Source: Candidatus Methylophosphatis haderslevensis (GTDB lineage: Bacteria; Pseudomonadota; Gammaproteobacteria; Burkholderiales; Rhodocyclaceae). From it: a stretch of 64,000 nucleotides of DNA. The DNA is taken from the NCBI GenBank assembly GCA_016711925.1, contig JADJSA010000002.1, positions 1 through 64,000 on the forward strand, in the 5' to 3' direction. A program made the translations under genes and the position numbers. The notes beneath the pieces are model-generated. The model was not told the DNA's origin, made no database searches, and saw only the letters and a program-made list of their open reading frames with translations. Shown piece by piece: positions 51,308 through 59,461 of the stretch. Position 1 is the first letter of the stretch; every line of letters begins with the position of its first letter.

Positions 51308-52426
51308 ATGGTCAAACAACTGCTCGGCGGCATCTCGCCGCGCCGCTTCCTGAGCGATTACTGGCAGAAGAAGCCCTTGCTGGTACGCCAGGCCATTCCC
51401 GGGTTTCCCGGTGTCATATCTCGCGACCAGGCATTCGCGCTTGCCTGCGGCTTCGACGCGGAATCGCGCCTGGTCTGGCAGACTGCCGGCGGCTGGCAGA
51501 TGAAGCACGGGCCGTTCAAGCCGAAGGATTTCCGGCGGCGCGGCCCGTGGACAGTGCTGGTGCAGGGACTCAACCTGCTCGACGACGATGCGGATGCGCT
51601 GCTGCGCCGCTTCGACTTCGTGCCGTGGGCACGGCTCGACGACCTGTTGGTGAGCTACGCCAGCGACGGCGGCGGTGTCGGTCCGCACTTCGATTCCTAC
51701 GACGTGTTCCTGATCCAGGGCATGGGCCGTCGGCGCTGGCAGATCGGCGCCCAGCGCGACCTGGAGATCATCGAGGGCGCGCCGCTGCGCATCCTCAAGC
51801 ATTTCCGGATCGAGCAGGAGTGGGTGCTGGAGCCGGGCGACATGCTCTACCTGCCGCCCTCCTACGCCCACAACGGCATCGCCGAAGGCGAGTGCATGAC
51901 CTACTCGGTCGGTTTTCGCGCGCCGGCCGCGCAGGAACTGGCCACGCAGTTTCTCGTCCATCTGCAGGACCGGCTGGAAATGCAGGGCCGCTACAGCGAC
52001 CCGGGTCTGGCGCCGCCCAGGCATCCAGGCGAAATCGGCAGCCATATGATGGACACGGTCGGCGAGATCATCGACCGCATTGCCTGGAACCGGCATTCCG
52101 TGCGCGACTTTCTCGGCTGCTACCTGACCGAACCGAAATCCCACGTTTTCTTCGACCCCCCGGACCGGCCGCTCGGTCGCAAGGCATTCGCGGCGCGCGT
52201 GGCCCGGGGCGGCATCCGGCTGCATCGCAAGAGCCAGTTGCTGTTCGCCGGCAATTCGTTCTATCTGAACGGCGAGATGATCGAGGTGCCGCCGGCCGAC
52301 CGAGCAACGCTGCGCGAGCTTGCCGACCGGCGAACGCTGCCGGCGTTGGCCGATGCTGGCGAGGCGACGTTGGCGATGTTCTACAACTGGTACTGCGACG
52401 GTTTCGTCGTCCCGGGCCAACGCTGA
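51308..52426 (+). CDS. roxA: RoxA-like cupin dioxygenase (ribosomal protein L16 arginine hydroxylase family)
   Basis: 372 residues. A JmjC/cupin-fold Fe(II)/2-oxoglutarate oxygenase of the YcfD/RoxA family, which hydroxylates Arg81 of ribosomal protein L16. Iron ligands: H-x-D in GGVGPHFDSYDVFLIQGMG and the distal His in LPPSYAHNGIAEGECMTYSV. The N-terminus ISPRRFLSDYWQKKPLLVRQ and SRLVWQTAGGWQMKHGPFK are family-typical, and a C-terminal winged-helix/dimer part follows (HRKSQLLFAGNSFYLNGEMI). Length matches E. coli YcfD (373). The gene appears to be transcribed without a leader. The next gene starts 2 nt after its stop. Confidence 0.9.
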   Translation: MVKQLLGGISPRRFLSDYWQKKPLLVRQAIPGFPGVISRDQAFALACGFDAESRLVWQTAGGWQMKHGPFKPKDFRRRGPWTVLVQGLNLLDDDADALLRRFDFVPWARLDDLLVSYASDGGGVGPHFDSYDVFLIQGMGRRRWQIGAQRDLEIIEGAPLRILKHFRIEQEWVLEPGDMLYLPPSYAHNGIAEGECMTYSVGFRAPAAQELATQFLVHLQDRLEMQGRYSDPGLAPPRHPGEIGSHMMDTVGEIIDRIAWNRHSVRDFLGCYLTEPKSHVFFDPPDRPLGRKAFAARVARGGIRLHRKSQLLFAGNSFYLNGEMIEVPPADRATLRELADRRTLPALADAGEATLAMFYNWYCDGFVVPGQR

Positions 52427-52428
52427 CC

Positions 52429-52917
52429 ATGGACGGGAGCGGTTTCGAGCAGAGGTTCGACACCTACCGCGAGTACACGGCCGCGATGCTGCAGACGCTC
52501 GACAGCGCCGCAGGCGAGTTGTGCGTGTTCGATCCGGACCTGTCGCGGACGGGCCTCGAATCGACCCAGGGCGTCGCCCACATCCAGCGCCTTCTGCTGG
52601 CCAGCCGCCAAGCCAGGCTGCGCATCGTGTTGCACGACACTGCGCACTTGGAAACGCGCTGCCCGCGGCTGCTCGATGCGCTCGCGCGCTTTTCCCATTG
52701 CTTTGAAGTCCGCCAGTCGCCCGACGATCTGCGCAACCTGACCGAGTGCTACCTGCTGACCGGCAACGACACCGGCGTCGTCCGCTTTCATCGCGACTGG
52801 CCGCGCGGCAAGTGGTTCGTCGCCAATCCGGACGAGGCTGGAACCTGGCTCAGCCGCTTCAGGCAACTCTGGGAATGTTCCACGCCAGCCGTGTCGGCAA
52901 CCCGGCTCGGCCTCTGA
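52429..52917 (+). CDS. conserved hypothetical protein following the RoxA-like gene
   Basis: 162 residues, MDGSGFEQRFDTYREYTAAM at the start. The core FDPDLSRTGLESTQGVAHIQ, ARLRIVLHDTAHLETRCPRL and ECYLLTGNDTGVVRFHRDWP followed by RGKWFVANPDEAGTWLSRFR resembles a phospholipase-D-like fold in layout, but a second catalytic HKD motif is not visible, so no activity is claimed. It is encoded 2 nt after the roxA-like stop, an arrangement common in betaproteobacteria, so it may be functionally tied to that hydroxylase. I do not recognise a named function. Confidence 0.72.
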   Translation: MDGSGFEQRFDTYREYTAAMLQTLDSAAGELCVFDPDLSRTGLESTQGVAHIQRLLLASRQARLRIVLHDTAHLETRCPRLLDALARFSHCFEVRQSPDDLRNLTECYLLTGNDTGVVRFHRDWPRGKWFVANPDEAGTWLSRFRQLWECSTPAVSATRLGL

Positions 52918-52952
52918 GGCGGGACCGCCGCTGAAAACACTCGCGCCACCAG

Positions 52953-52970
52953 TGTTGCGCAAGTGCAACA
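52953..52970. promoter_or_regulatory. inverted repeat TGTTGC-N6-GCAACA upstream of the lipoprotein gene
   Basis: A perfect 6-bp dyad with a 6-nt centre, 30 nt upstream of a TATACT -10 box. Position at about -40 to -60 fits an activator or repressor site. No known regulator is assigned. Confidence 0.45.
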
Positions 52971-52999
52971 TGTGCGTGGAGTCGGGGGTTCGATCGTTG

Positions 53000-53005
53000 T
53001 ATACT
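53000..53005 (+). promoter_or_regulatory. -10 box of the lipoprotein gene
   Basis: TATACT 78 nt upstream of the ATG at 53083. The -35 region (TGGAGT, 17 nt upstream) is poor, so an activator may be needed. Confidence 0.45.
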
Positions 53006-53082
53006 CCGCGGCTGGCTGAAGTGCACTCCAGCCTGGATCAAGATTCTGGCTCGTCCTAACTTATCGATAAGGGAATTCAACA

Positions 53083-53442
53083 ATGAACCGTTCGCTCCTC
53101 GTTGCTGCTCTGGTCGCACTGGCCGTCACGGCCTGCGCCAAGAAGGAAGAACCGAAGCCTGCCGCTGCACCTGCCGCGCCGGCTGCGCCTGCCGCTGCTG
53201 CACCGGCTCCTGCTGCCCCGGCTCCCGCTGCTGCAGCACCGGCAGCTGAAGCCGCCAAGGATGCCGCCGCTGCCGCCAAGGATGCGGCCGGCGCTGCCAA
53301 GGATGCTGCCGGCGCCGCCAAGGACGCTGCTGCCGCTACCGCGAAGGACGCGGCCGGCGCTGCAGTCGAGAAGGCGAAGGAAGTCGGTGCTGCCGCTGGC
53401 GCCGCCGCTGCCGACGCTGCCAAGGATGCGATGAAGAAGTAA
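53083..53442 (+). CDS. Ala-rich small lipoprotein with AAKDAAG-type repeats
   Basis: 119 residues. The signal peptide ends in the lipobox LAVTAC with C18 as lipidated residue, followed by KKEE. Next is a Pro/Ala tract (AAPAAPAAPAAAAPAPAAPA), then repeated AKDAA(A/G) units (AAEAAKDAAAAAKDAAGAAK, DAAGAAKDAA), a low-complexity amphipathic helix like that of LEA-type or spacer proteins. No catalytic motif. GGGAATTC lies just upstream of the ATG. It has its own upstream -10 box and a strong terminator, so it is a single-gene transcript. Probably an envelope-spacer or stress protein; the exact role is not known. Confidence 0.82.
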   Translation: MNRSLLVAALVALAVTACAKKEEPKPAAAPAAPAAPAAAAPAPAAPAPAAAAPAAEAAKDAAAAAKDAAGAAKDAAGAAKDAAAATAKDAAGAAVEKAKEVGAAAGAAAADAAKDAMKK

Positions 53443-53457
53443 TCGGCTTCCAGGCGC

Positions 53458-53487
53458 GAAAAAGCCGACCCGCGGGTCGGCTTTTTT
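53458..53487 (+). terminator. strong terminator of the lipoprotein gene
   Basis: GCCGACCC and GGGTCGGC (53464-53481) with a minimal loop, flanked by an A-run and six Ts. Symmetrical, so it could also act on the convergent MBL gene that ends at 53541. Confidence 0.92.
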
Positions 53488-53540
53488 GTCGGCTGGTCCG
53501 GCGTCGTGTTTCCGGGCGGTTGCCGGCAAGGGTCGACCCG

Positions 53541-54323
53541 CTAGCGGATCTCGCGCCAAGCGAAGCCGGCGTCCTGGTCGGCGATACCGATCCATTCGGC
53601 TTCACATCCGGCGGCCCGGGCGAGCGCGCTCCGAGCCAATTCGGCGCTGTTGTTCTGGTGCGAAAGGTGGGCGGCAACGAGGTGCTGCAGCTTGCTCCGA
53701 TCGAGCACCGCCAGCAAGCGCGCCGCTGCTTCGTTGTCGAGATGACCGTAGGGGCTGGCGATTCGGCGTCGCAGCCATATCGGGTAGCGGCCGGACTCGA
53801 GCATCCGCAGATCGTGATTGCACTCGAGGATCAGCGCATCGACGCCGCTCAACATCCGCTCGACGTGTGTCGTGGCGTGGCCGGTGTCGGTCAGCAGGCC
53901 GAGGCGCCGGGCGCCGTCGGAAAACACGAACTGCACTGGCTCACGCGCATCGTGCGGAACCGGAAACGGGCGCGCGCCAAGACCGTCGATTTTGAACGGC
54001 AGGTGGCTGTCGATGACTTCGACCGCGGCGAGCTGCTGGATCGCGGCTTCGACACATGACAGCGTGCCGTGGGTCAGGAACACCCGGATGCCGTAGCGAG
54101 CGGCAAAGCGGAAGACCCCGCCGAGATGATCACTGTGTTCGTGGGTGACGAGAAGACCACACAGGTCCGCGGGACGCAGACCCAGACGCGCCAGACGCGC
54201 TACGGTTTCGCGGCAATTGAAGCCGCAATCGACCAGAACCCGGGTGGTGTGCCGCCCATCGCCGACCTCGACGACCAGTCCGTTGCCCCGGCTGCCACTG
54301 CCGAGACAAGCGAAGCGAATCAC
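53541..54323 (-). CDS. MBL-fold metallo-hydrolase (YycJ-like)
   Basis: 260 residues. The MBL motif is LLVTHEHSDHLGG (THEHSDH), with further zinc ligands in GLLTDTGHATTHVERML, ALILECNHDLRMLESG and LQHLVAAHLSHQNN. The N-terminus has the signature FACLGSGSRGNGLVVEVGDG. Close to WalJ/YycJ and PhnP-type hydrolases, possibly a nucleic-acid nuclease. The 3' end of bamC overlaps its start by 4 nt, so they share a transcript. The dapA-bamC-MBL order is common in betaproteobacteria. Confidence 0.9.
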   Translation of the reverse strand: MIRFACLGSGSRGNGLVVEVGDGRHTTRVLVDCGFNCRETVARLARLGLRPADLCGLLVTHEHSDHLGGVFRFAARYGIRVFLTHGTLSCVEAAIQQLAAVEVIDSHLPFKIDGLGARPFPVPHDAREPVQFVFSDGARRLGLLTDTGHATTHVERMLSGVDALILECNHDLRMLESGRYPIWLRRRIASPYGHLDNEAAARLLAVLDRSKLQHLVAAHLSHQNNSAELARSALARAAGCEAEWIGIADQDAGFAWREIR

Positions 54324-55471
54324 CTCAACTGTTCGTAAAGCAGCGTTAGCAGCCGCTTGGCTGACTCGGAAGAGTCCGCTGCGCCGTCGCGCGACAGCAC
54401 CTGGACGCTGCTCGATTCCCCGCTGCCCTTGACCTGGACGCGATACTGCGCGCCGGACTTGACGGCGGGCGCCTTCTTGTCGTCGCTGCGCCAGAACATC
54501 AGTTTCGACAGCACGCCCGATTCGTCAGCCTTGGTCTTGTTGTCCGCCTGCGGATCGATGTAGCGGACAAAGTATTGGCCCTGGGAACGGTCGCGGTCTT
54601 CGACGGCAAACCCGACGCGATCGAGCGCGAGCCCGACGCGCCGCCAGGCGCGATCGAACTGCTCCTGCAGTTCCAGTGAGCCGGCGCCCGGTGCCGCGCG
54701 ATCGAGCCGCGCGCGATCGACCTTTTCACCCGACGCGACCGCAACCTTCGCGCGCTCTTCCTCGGCGCCGAGCCGCACCATCAGACGCCGCAGCATCTCC
54801 GCTTCCAGTTCCGGATCGGCCGGGCGCGGCTGCCAGATCGTTCTGTCCCGCGCTTCGTTCGGGTAGATCTCCATCATGCCGCGATGGCTGATATAGATTT
54901 CCGTTGTTCCAGCCGCCGCACCGGGTTCCAGCCGGGTGCGGAACTTGTCGCGTTCCGGCGTCGAGTACAGCAGGTCGATCACCTTGCCGACGGTAGTGCG
55001 GATCGGATCCTGCGGAATGCGAGCCCGATTCTCGGCCCAGTCGGTTTCCATGACGCCGGCGTCGGGCAGGTCGAGACTGATCACAAACCCGGTTTCCTGC
55101 CAGAAATCCTTGACCGCCGGCCACAGCTTGTCGGGCGCTCCCTTGACCACCAGCCAGCGCTGGGTGCCGGCGCGCTCGACACGAATCGCATCCGACTGCG
55201 GCAATACCTCCAGCGCGGTCGAAGCACGCCCGCTGCCCGAGCGCTCGGCGTTGTAGGCGGAATAGGTTGCCGAGCCCTTCGGATTGATATCGGGGACTGC
55301 GTACCGCTCGTCGCGCTGCGGCTGGGTCAGGTCGGGCGGAATTTCCAGCGTCGGCAACTTGGCCGTGCTGCGGTAATCGATCTTGTCGGACTGCATGATG
55401 CCGCAGCCACCCAGCACGGCCGAGGCAAGGCAGACCAGAAGAATATTCACGATTGAACGGCGCAAAATCAT
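54320..55471 (-). CDS. bamC: outer-membrane assembly lipoprotein BamC
   Basis: 383 residues from the ATG at 55471. Lipobox LASAVLGGC with lipidated Cys, then the unstructured BamD-binding segment (IMQSDKIDYRSTAKLPTLEI, PPDLTQPQRD). Two helix-grip domains follow: LVVKGAPDKLWPAVKDFWQE with GVMETDWAENRARIPQDPIR, and a second with FDRAWRRVGLALDRVGFAVE, DRDRSQGQYFVRY. The accessory subunit of the BAM complex. The longer upstream frame overlaps dapA and is rejected. 29 nt after the dapA stop. Confidence 0.93.
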   Translation of the reverse strand: MILRRSIVNILLVCLASAVLGGCGIMQSDKIDYRSTAKLPTLEIPPDLTQPQRDERYAVPDINPKGSATYSAYNAERSGSGRASTALEVLPQSDAIRVERAGTQRWLVVKGAPDKLWPAVKDFWQETGFVISLDLPDAGVMETDWAENRARIPQDPIRTTVGKVIDLLYSTPERDKFRTRLEPGAAAGTTEIYISHRGMMEIYPNEARDRTIWQPRPADPELEAEMLRRLMVRLGAEEERAKVAVASGEKVDRARLDRAAPGAGSLELQEQFDRAWRRVGLALDRVGFAVEDRDRSQGQYFVRYIDPQADNKTKADESGVLSKLMFWRSDDKKAPAVKSGAQYRVQVKGSGESSSVQVLSRDGAADSSESAKRLLTLLYEQLR

Positions 55472-55500
55472 GCCGGGACGGACCTCGTAGTAAGTGGATT

Positions 55501-56379
55501 TCAGCGCAGGACGCCGGCCGACTGCAACGCCGCGCGCACGCGTTGATGGCAGTCGTCGGCCAGCGGCGTCAGGGGCAGGCGGATGCCCCCTTCGATCAAC
55601 CCCATCTGCTGCAGCGCCCATTTCACCGGAATCGGGTTGGCCTCGCAGAACAGTTGCTTGTGCAGACCGAGCAAGCGATCGTTTATCTCGCGCGCCGCCA
55701 AAACGCGACCGTCGAGCGCCGCGCTGCACATTTCATGCATTGCCCGCGGGGCGACGTTGGCGGTAACAGAAATGCAGCCGTTGCCGCCGACCAGCAGGAA
55801 TGCCAGGGTGGTCGCATCGTCGCCGGTATAGAGCGCGAAACCCTTCGGCGCACGGCGCACCAGATCGGTTGCCCGTTCAAGGCTGCCGCTCGCTTCCTTG
55901 ACGCCGACCACGCCCGGCAACTGGGCCAGCCGAAGGATCGTGTCGTTCGACATGTCCGCGACGGTACGGCCGGGCACGTTGTAGAGAATCAGCGGCAGGT
56001 TCACCGCCTCGACAATCGACTTGAAGTGGCGATACAGCCCTTCCTGGGTCGGCTTGTTGTAGTAAGGCACAACCGACAGGCAATACTGCGCGCCGGCCTT
56101 CTGCGCGAACGTCGTCAGTTCGATCGCTTCGCGGGTGGAGTTGGCGCCGGTTCCGGCAATGATCGGAATACGCCCGGCGGCATGCTGGACGGCCACCTCG
56201 ATCAGTTGCGTGTGCTCCTTCCAGTCGACGGTCGGCGACTCGCCGGTGGTTCCCACGACGACGATTCCGTCGGTGCCTTCCGCAATGTGCCAGTCGATCA
56301 ATGACCGAAAGCGCGGCAGGTCAAGACTGCCATCCTCGTGCATCGGCGTGACGATGGCGACTATCGATCCCTGAATCAT
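55501..56379 (-). CDS. dapA: 4-hydroxy-tetrahydrodipicolinate synthase DapA
   Basis: 292 residues, the lysine/DAP pathway branch enzyme. IQGSIVAIVTPMHEDGSLDL starts the barrel; GTTGESPT carries the proton-relay Thr residues. Conserved Tyr lies in LILYNVPGRT, and the Schiff-base Lys in PGVVGVKEASGSLERA. GDDATTLAFLLVGGNGCISV is typical. First gene of dapA-bamC-MBL. Intact. Confidence 0.97.
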   Translation of the reverse strand: MIQGSIVAIVTPMHEDGSLDLPRFRSLIDWHIAEGTDGIVVVGTTGESPTVDWKEHTQLIEVAVQHAAGRIPIIAGTGANSTREAIELTTFAQKAGAQYCLSVVPYYNKPTQEGLYRHFKSIVEAVNLPLILYNVPGRTVADMSNDTILRLAQLPGVVGVKEASGSLERATDLVRRAPKGFALYTGDDATTLAFLLVGGNGCISVTANVAPRAMHEMCSAALDGRVLAAREINDRLLGLHKQLFCEANPIPVKWALQQMGLIEGGIRLPLTPLADDCHQRVRAALQSAGVLR

Positions 56380-56449
56380 GAACGTGACGGCTTCAAAAAA
56401 CGATCATTGTACTCGATCGTCCAAGGGCGAGGAAACCGCGCGCCGCCGC

Positions 56450-57373
56450 TTACAGATCCGCCAGCACCTTGAGGTGCGCCACCACGCTGCGGCCCAGCGC
56501 CGAAAGACAGTAGCCGCCCTCGAGAATGGAAACTATCCGCCCTTCGGCATGCCGCCGCGCGATCGCCTTGATCTGCTGGGTGACCCACGCATAGTCGCTC
56601 TCGAGCAGGCCGAGCGAACCCATGTCGTCCTCGAAGTGCGCGTCGAAGCCGGCCGAAATGAAGATCGCCTGCGGCTTGAACGCATCGAGTGCCGGTAGCC
56701 AGGTCGACTCGACGACCTCGCGGAAGCCCTCGCCGCGCGTCCCGGCCGGCAAAGGAACGTTGAGCATGTTCTCCGCCGGATCGTCGGTGCCGCTGTAGGG
56801 ATAGTACGGATGCTGAAAGGTGCTGACCATGAGCACCCGGCGGTCGCCCGCAAAAATGTCTTCCGTGCCGTTACCGTGATGCACGTCGAAATCGACGATC
56901 GCCACCCGTTCGAGTCCGTGCGCATCCAGCGCATGACGCGCGGCGACCGCCACGTTGTTGAAAAAACAGAAGCCCATCGCGCGGGCGCGTTCGGCATGGT
57001 GTCCGGGCGGCCGCACCGCGCAAAAACTGTTCTCGACCTCTCCGGTCATCACCAGATCGGTCGCCAGCACGCCGGCCCCCGCCGCGCGCAGGGCAGCCTT
57101 GACCGTGCCGGCGCACATCGCGGTATCCGGGTCGAGATGGTGAATGCCGTTGACCGGAACGATCGAGAGTATCTCCTCGACGTACTCCACCGGATGGGCG
57201 CGCGACAGGTGTTCGATCTCCGCCTGCGGCGCATCGTGAAACGCCAGGTACAGGTCGAGGCCGGAGGCAATCAGCCGGTCGCTGATCGCGGACAATCTGT
57301 CAGGCGACTCCGGATGGTGCGCACCCATATCGTGCAGCATGCAGTCGCGATGGGTGATGAATGCTGTACTCAT
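56450..57373 (-). CDS. histone-deacetylase-family (class II-like) deacetylase
   Basis: 307 residues. Motifs for the zinc and proton relay are complete: AVRPPGHHAERARAMGFCFF, VAIVDFDVHHGNGTEDIFAG, and FISAGFDAHFEDDMGSLGL, with EGGYCL near the end. Bacterial members act on polyamines (AphA) or other acetylated amines or acyl groups; the substrate cannot be read here. AGAGAG lies before the ATG. It is divergent from the MoxR operon. Confidence 0.93.
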   Translation of the reverse strand: MSTAFITHRDCMLHDMGAHHPESPDRLSAISDRLIASGLDLYLAFHDAPQAEIEHLSRAHPVEYVEEILSIVPVNGIHHLDPDTAMCAGTVKAALRAAGAGVLATDLVMTGEVENSFCAVRPPGHHAERARAMGFCFFNNVAVAARHALDAHGLERVAIVDFDVHHGNGTEDIFAGDRRVLMVSTFQHPYYPYSGTDDPAENMLNVPLPAGTRGEGFREVVESTWLPALDAFKPQAIFISAGFDAHFEDDMGSLGLLESDYAWVTQQIKAIARRHAEGRIVSILEGGYCLSALGRSVVAHLKVLADL

Positions 57374-57495
57374 GTCTCTCTCTTCTTCCCGATGGCTGGT
57401 TGCCTCTGAGGGGAACGCGTCCTTGTGATGTTTGTACTGCCGGCAGCCGGATGCGGTCTTGTATTATGGACCGATCCTGCGATACCGCTCAAGCC

Positions 57496-58410
57496 ATGAC
57501 ACTACCGACCATCTCACGCACGATCGAACAGGCCAGCCGGATCATTCTCGGCAAGCAGGCGCAGATTCGCCTTTGCCTGGCCTGCCTGCTGGCGCAGGGG
57601 CACCTGCTGATCGAGGATCTGCCCGGCGTGGGCAAGACCACGCTGGCGCACGTCCTGGCCAAGCTGCTCGGGCTGCAGTTCCAGCGCATCCAGTTCACCA
57701 GCGACATGCTGCCGGCGGACATCATCGGCGTCTCGGTGTTCGACCGCGACAGCGGCAGCTTCCGCTTCCATCCCGGCCCGGTGTTCGCCCAGCTCATCCT
57801 CGCCGACGAGGTCAATCGCGCCACGCCCAAGGCGCAGAGCGCGCTGCTCGAGGCGATGGAGGAACAGCAGGTCACCGCCGAGGGTGCCACCCATGCGCTG
57901 CCCGATCCGTTTTTCGTGATCGCGACACAAAACCCGTCATACCAGATCGGCACCTTTCCGCTGCCCGAATCGCAGCTCGACCGCTTCCTGATGCGCATCG
58001 AACTCGGCTACCCGGACCGCGCCGCCGAGCGTGCGCTGCTGCAGGGCGAGTCGCGCCGCGACATGATCGCGATCCTCGAACCGACGCTGACGGCGGGCGA
58101 TCTGCGCGAGTTGCAGCGGGCGGCGGGCGCCATACATGCCGCCGACGCGCTGTTCGACTACATCCAGGCGCTGGTCGAGCATACCCGTACCAGCGGGCTG
58201 TTCGCCTCCGGCCTCAGCCCCCGCGCGGCGCTTGCGCTGCTTGCCGCCGCGCGTGCCTGGGCGCTGATCGCCGGGCGCGATGCGGTGCTGCCGGAAGACG
58301 TGCAGGCGGTGCTGCCCAGCGTGGCCGGCCATCGCCTCAAGCCGGCCGGCGAGAGCGGCGGCGCAACGCGGCTGATGCGCAGCCTGATCGAGGCGGTCGC
58401 GTTGCCGTAA
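57496..58410 (+). CDS. MoxR-family AAA+ ATPase
   Basis: 304 residues. Walker A in LPGVGKTTLAHVLAKLL, Walker B in QLILADEVNRATPKAQSALL, a sensor region (VIATQNPSYQIGTFPLPESQ, LDRFLMRIELGYP), and a C-terminal lid (SGLSPRAALALLAAARAWAL). MoxR proteins with DUF58 and transglutaminase partners act as chaperone-like or envelope-quality factors. The start at 57496 is chosen (MTLPTISRTIEQASRIILGK); a TATTAT box lies at 57462-57467. The DUF58 gene follows 19 nt later. Confidence 0.93.
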   Translation: MTLPTISRTIEQASRIILGKQAQIRLCLACLLAQGHLLIEDLPGVGKTTLAHVLAKLLGLQFQRIQFTSDMLPADIIGVSVFDRDSGSFRFHPGPVFAQLILADEVNRATPKAQSALLEAMEEQQVTAEGATHALPDPFFVIATQNPSYQIGTFPLPESQLDRFLMRIELGYPDRAAERALLQGESRRDMIAILEPTLTAGDLRELQRAAGAIHAADALFDYIQALVEHTRTSGLFASGLSPRAALALLAAARAWALIAGRDAVLPEDVQAVLPSVAGHRLKPAGESGGATRLMRSLIEAVALP

Positions 58411-58429
58411 CGCCATCCCGAACGCCAGA

Positions 58430-59461
58430 TTGCGCCTCGACGAACTGCCCGCGCCGGTGCCGGCGCACATCGACACAGCCGGGTCGGCCACGGCGCGACA
58501 GCCGCTCGCTCGCCGTTTCAGCGCCTGGCTGTTCCGTGACCACGGGGCAGAGCCGACGCCGATCGTGCTCACGCAGCGACGGGTCTTCGTGCTGCCGACA
58601 CGGGCCGGCCTGGCATTCGCCGGCGCTCTCGCAGCCATGCTGATCGGGGCGATCAACTACCAGTTGCCGCTCGGATTCGCCCTCACCTTCCTGCTTGCCG
58701 GGCTCGGCCACTCGGCGATTCTCCACACTTTCCGCAATCTGGCCCGGCTGGAGATCGAGGCCGGCACGGCGGCCCCGGTTTTCTGCGGCGACCCGGCACG
58801 CTTCACGTTGCGACTGATCAACTGCCGCAGCAACGCGCGCTATGCGTTGCAGTTGCGCAGCGCGGGCGCACTGGCGCGTATCGATCAGATCGAGCCGCAG
58901 GCAAGCAGCCTCGCCGAAGTGCTCCTGCCGACGCAGCGGCGCGGCTGGCTCGGGCTGCCCCGCGTCACCCTCGAGACGCGCTATCCGCTCGGCTTCATCC
59001 GCGCCTGGAGCTACCTGCAGCCGGACATGTCGGTGCTGGTCTGGCCGCGGCCGGAGCCTGCCCCGCCGCCGCTGCCGTGGGGATCGGGCAGCGCGGGTGG
59101 AATCGCCGCCAGCGCAGCCGGCCGCGACGATTTTTCCGGCCTGCGCAACTACCAGCCGGGCGACTCGCCGCGCCATATCGCGTGGAAGGCCGCCGCCGGT
59201 GGCGGCCCGCTGCTGACCAAGCATTTTTCCGGCATGCAGGCCGGCAACGTGGTACTGCGCTGGGACGACCTGCCGCCGCAAATGGACAGCGAGTCCCGCC
59301 TCAGCCGGCTCGCCGCCTGGGTCGAGCGGGCCAATGCCGGCGGCATCGTCTGGCGGCTCGATCTGCCGGGCTGCAGCCTCGGCCCGGGCGAGGGCATTGG
59401 CCATCGCAATGCCTGCCTCAATGCACTGGCGCTGTTCGGCCAGCCGCGGGAGTCTGCATGA
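58430..59461 (+). CDS. DUF58 domain protein with two N-terminal membrane helices
   Basis: 343 residues from a TTG start at 58430. Membrane helices near residues 60-100 (GLAFAGALAAMLIGAINYQL, PLGFALTFLLAGLGHSAILH). The DUF58 signature is present: ASAAGRDDFSGLRNYQPGDS, PRHIAWKAAAGGGPLLTKHF, followed by VVLRWDD. Its VWA-like fold is typical of MoxR partners. It overlaps the transglutaminase gene (ATGA). Confidence 0.9.
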   Translation: MRLDELPAPVPAHIDTAGSATARQPLARRFSAWLFRDHGAEPTPIVLTQRRVFVLPTRAGLAFAGALAAMLIGAINYQLPLGFALTFLLAGLGHSAILHTFRNLARLEIEAGTAAPVFCGDPARFTLRLINCRSNARYALQLRSAGALARIDQIEPQASSLAEVLLPTQRRGWLGLPRVTLETRYPLGFIRAWSYLQPDMSVLVWPRPEPAPPPLPWGSGSAGGIAASAAGRDDFSGLRNYQPGDSPRHIAWKAAAGGGPLLTKHFSGMQAGNVVLRWDDLPPQMDSESRLSRLAAWVERANAGGIVWRLDLPGCSLGPGEGIGHRNACLNALALFGQPRESA

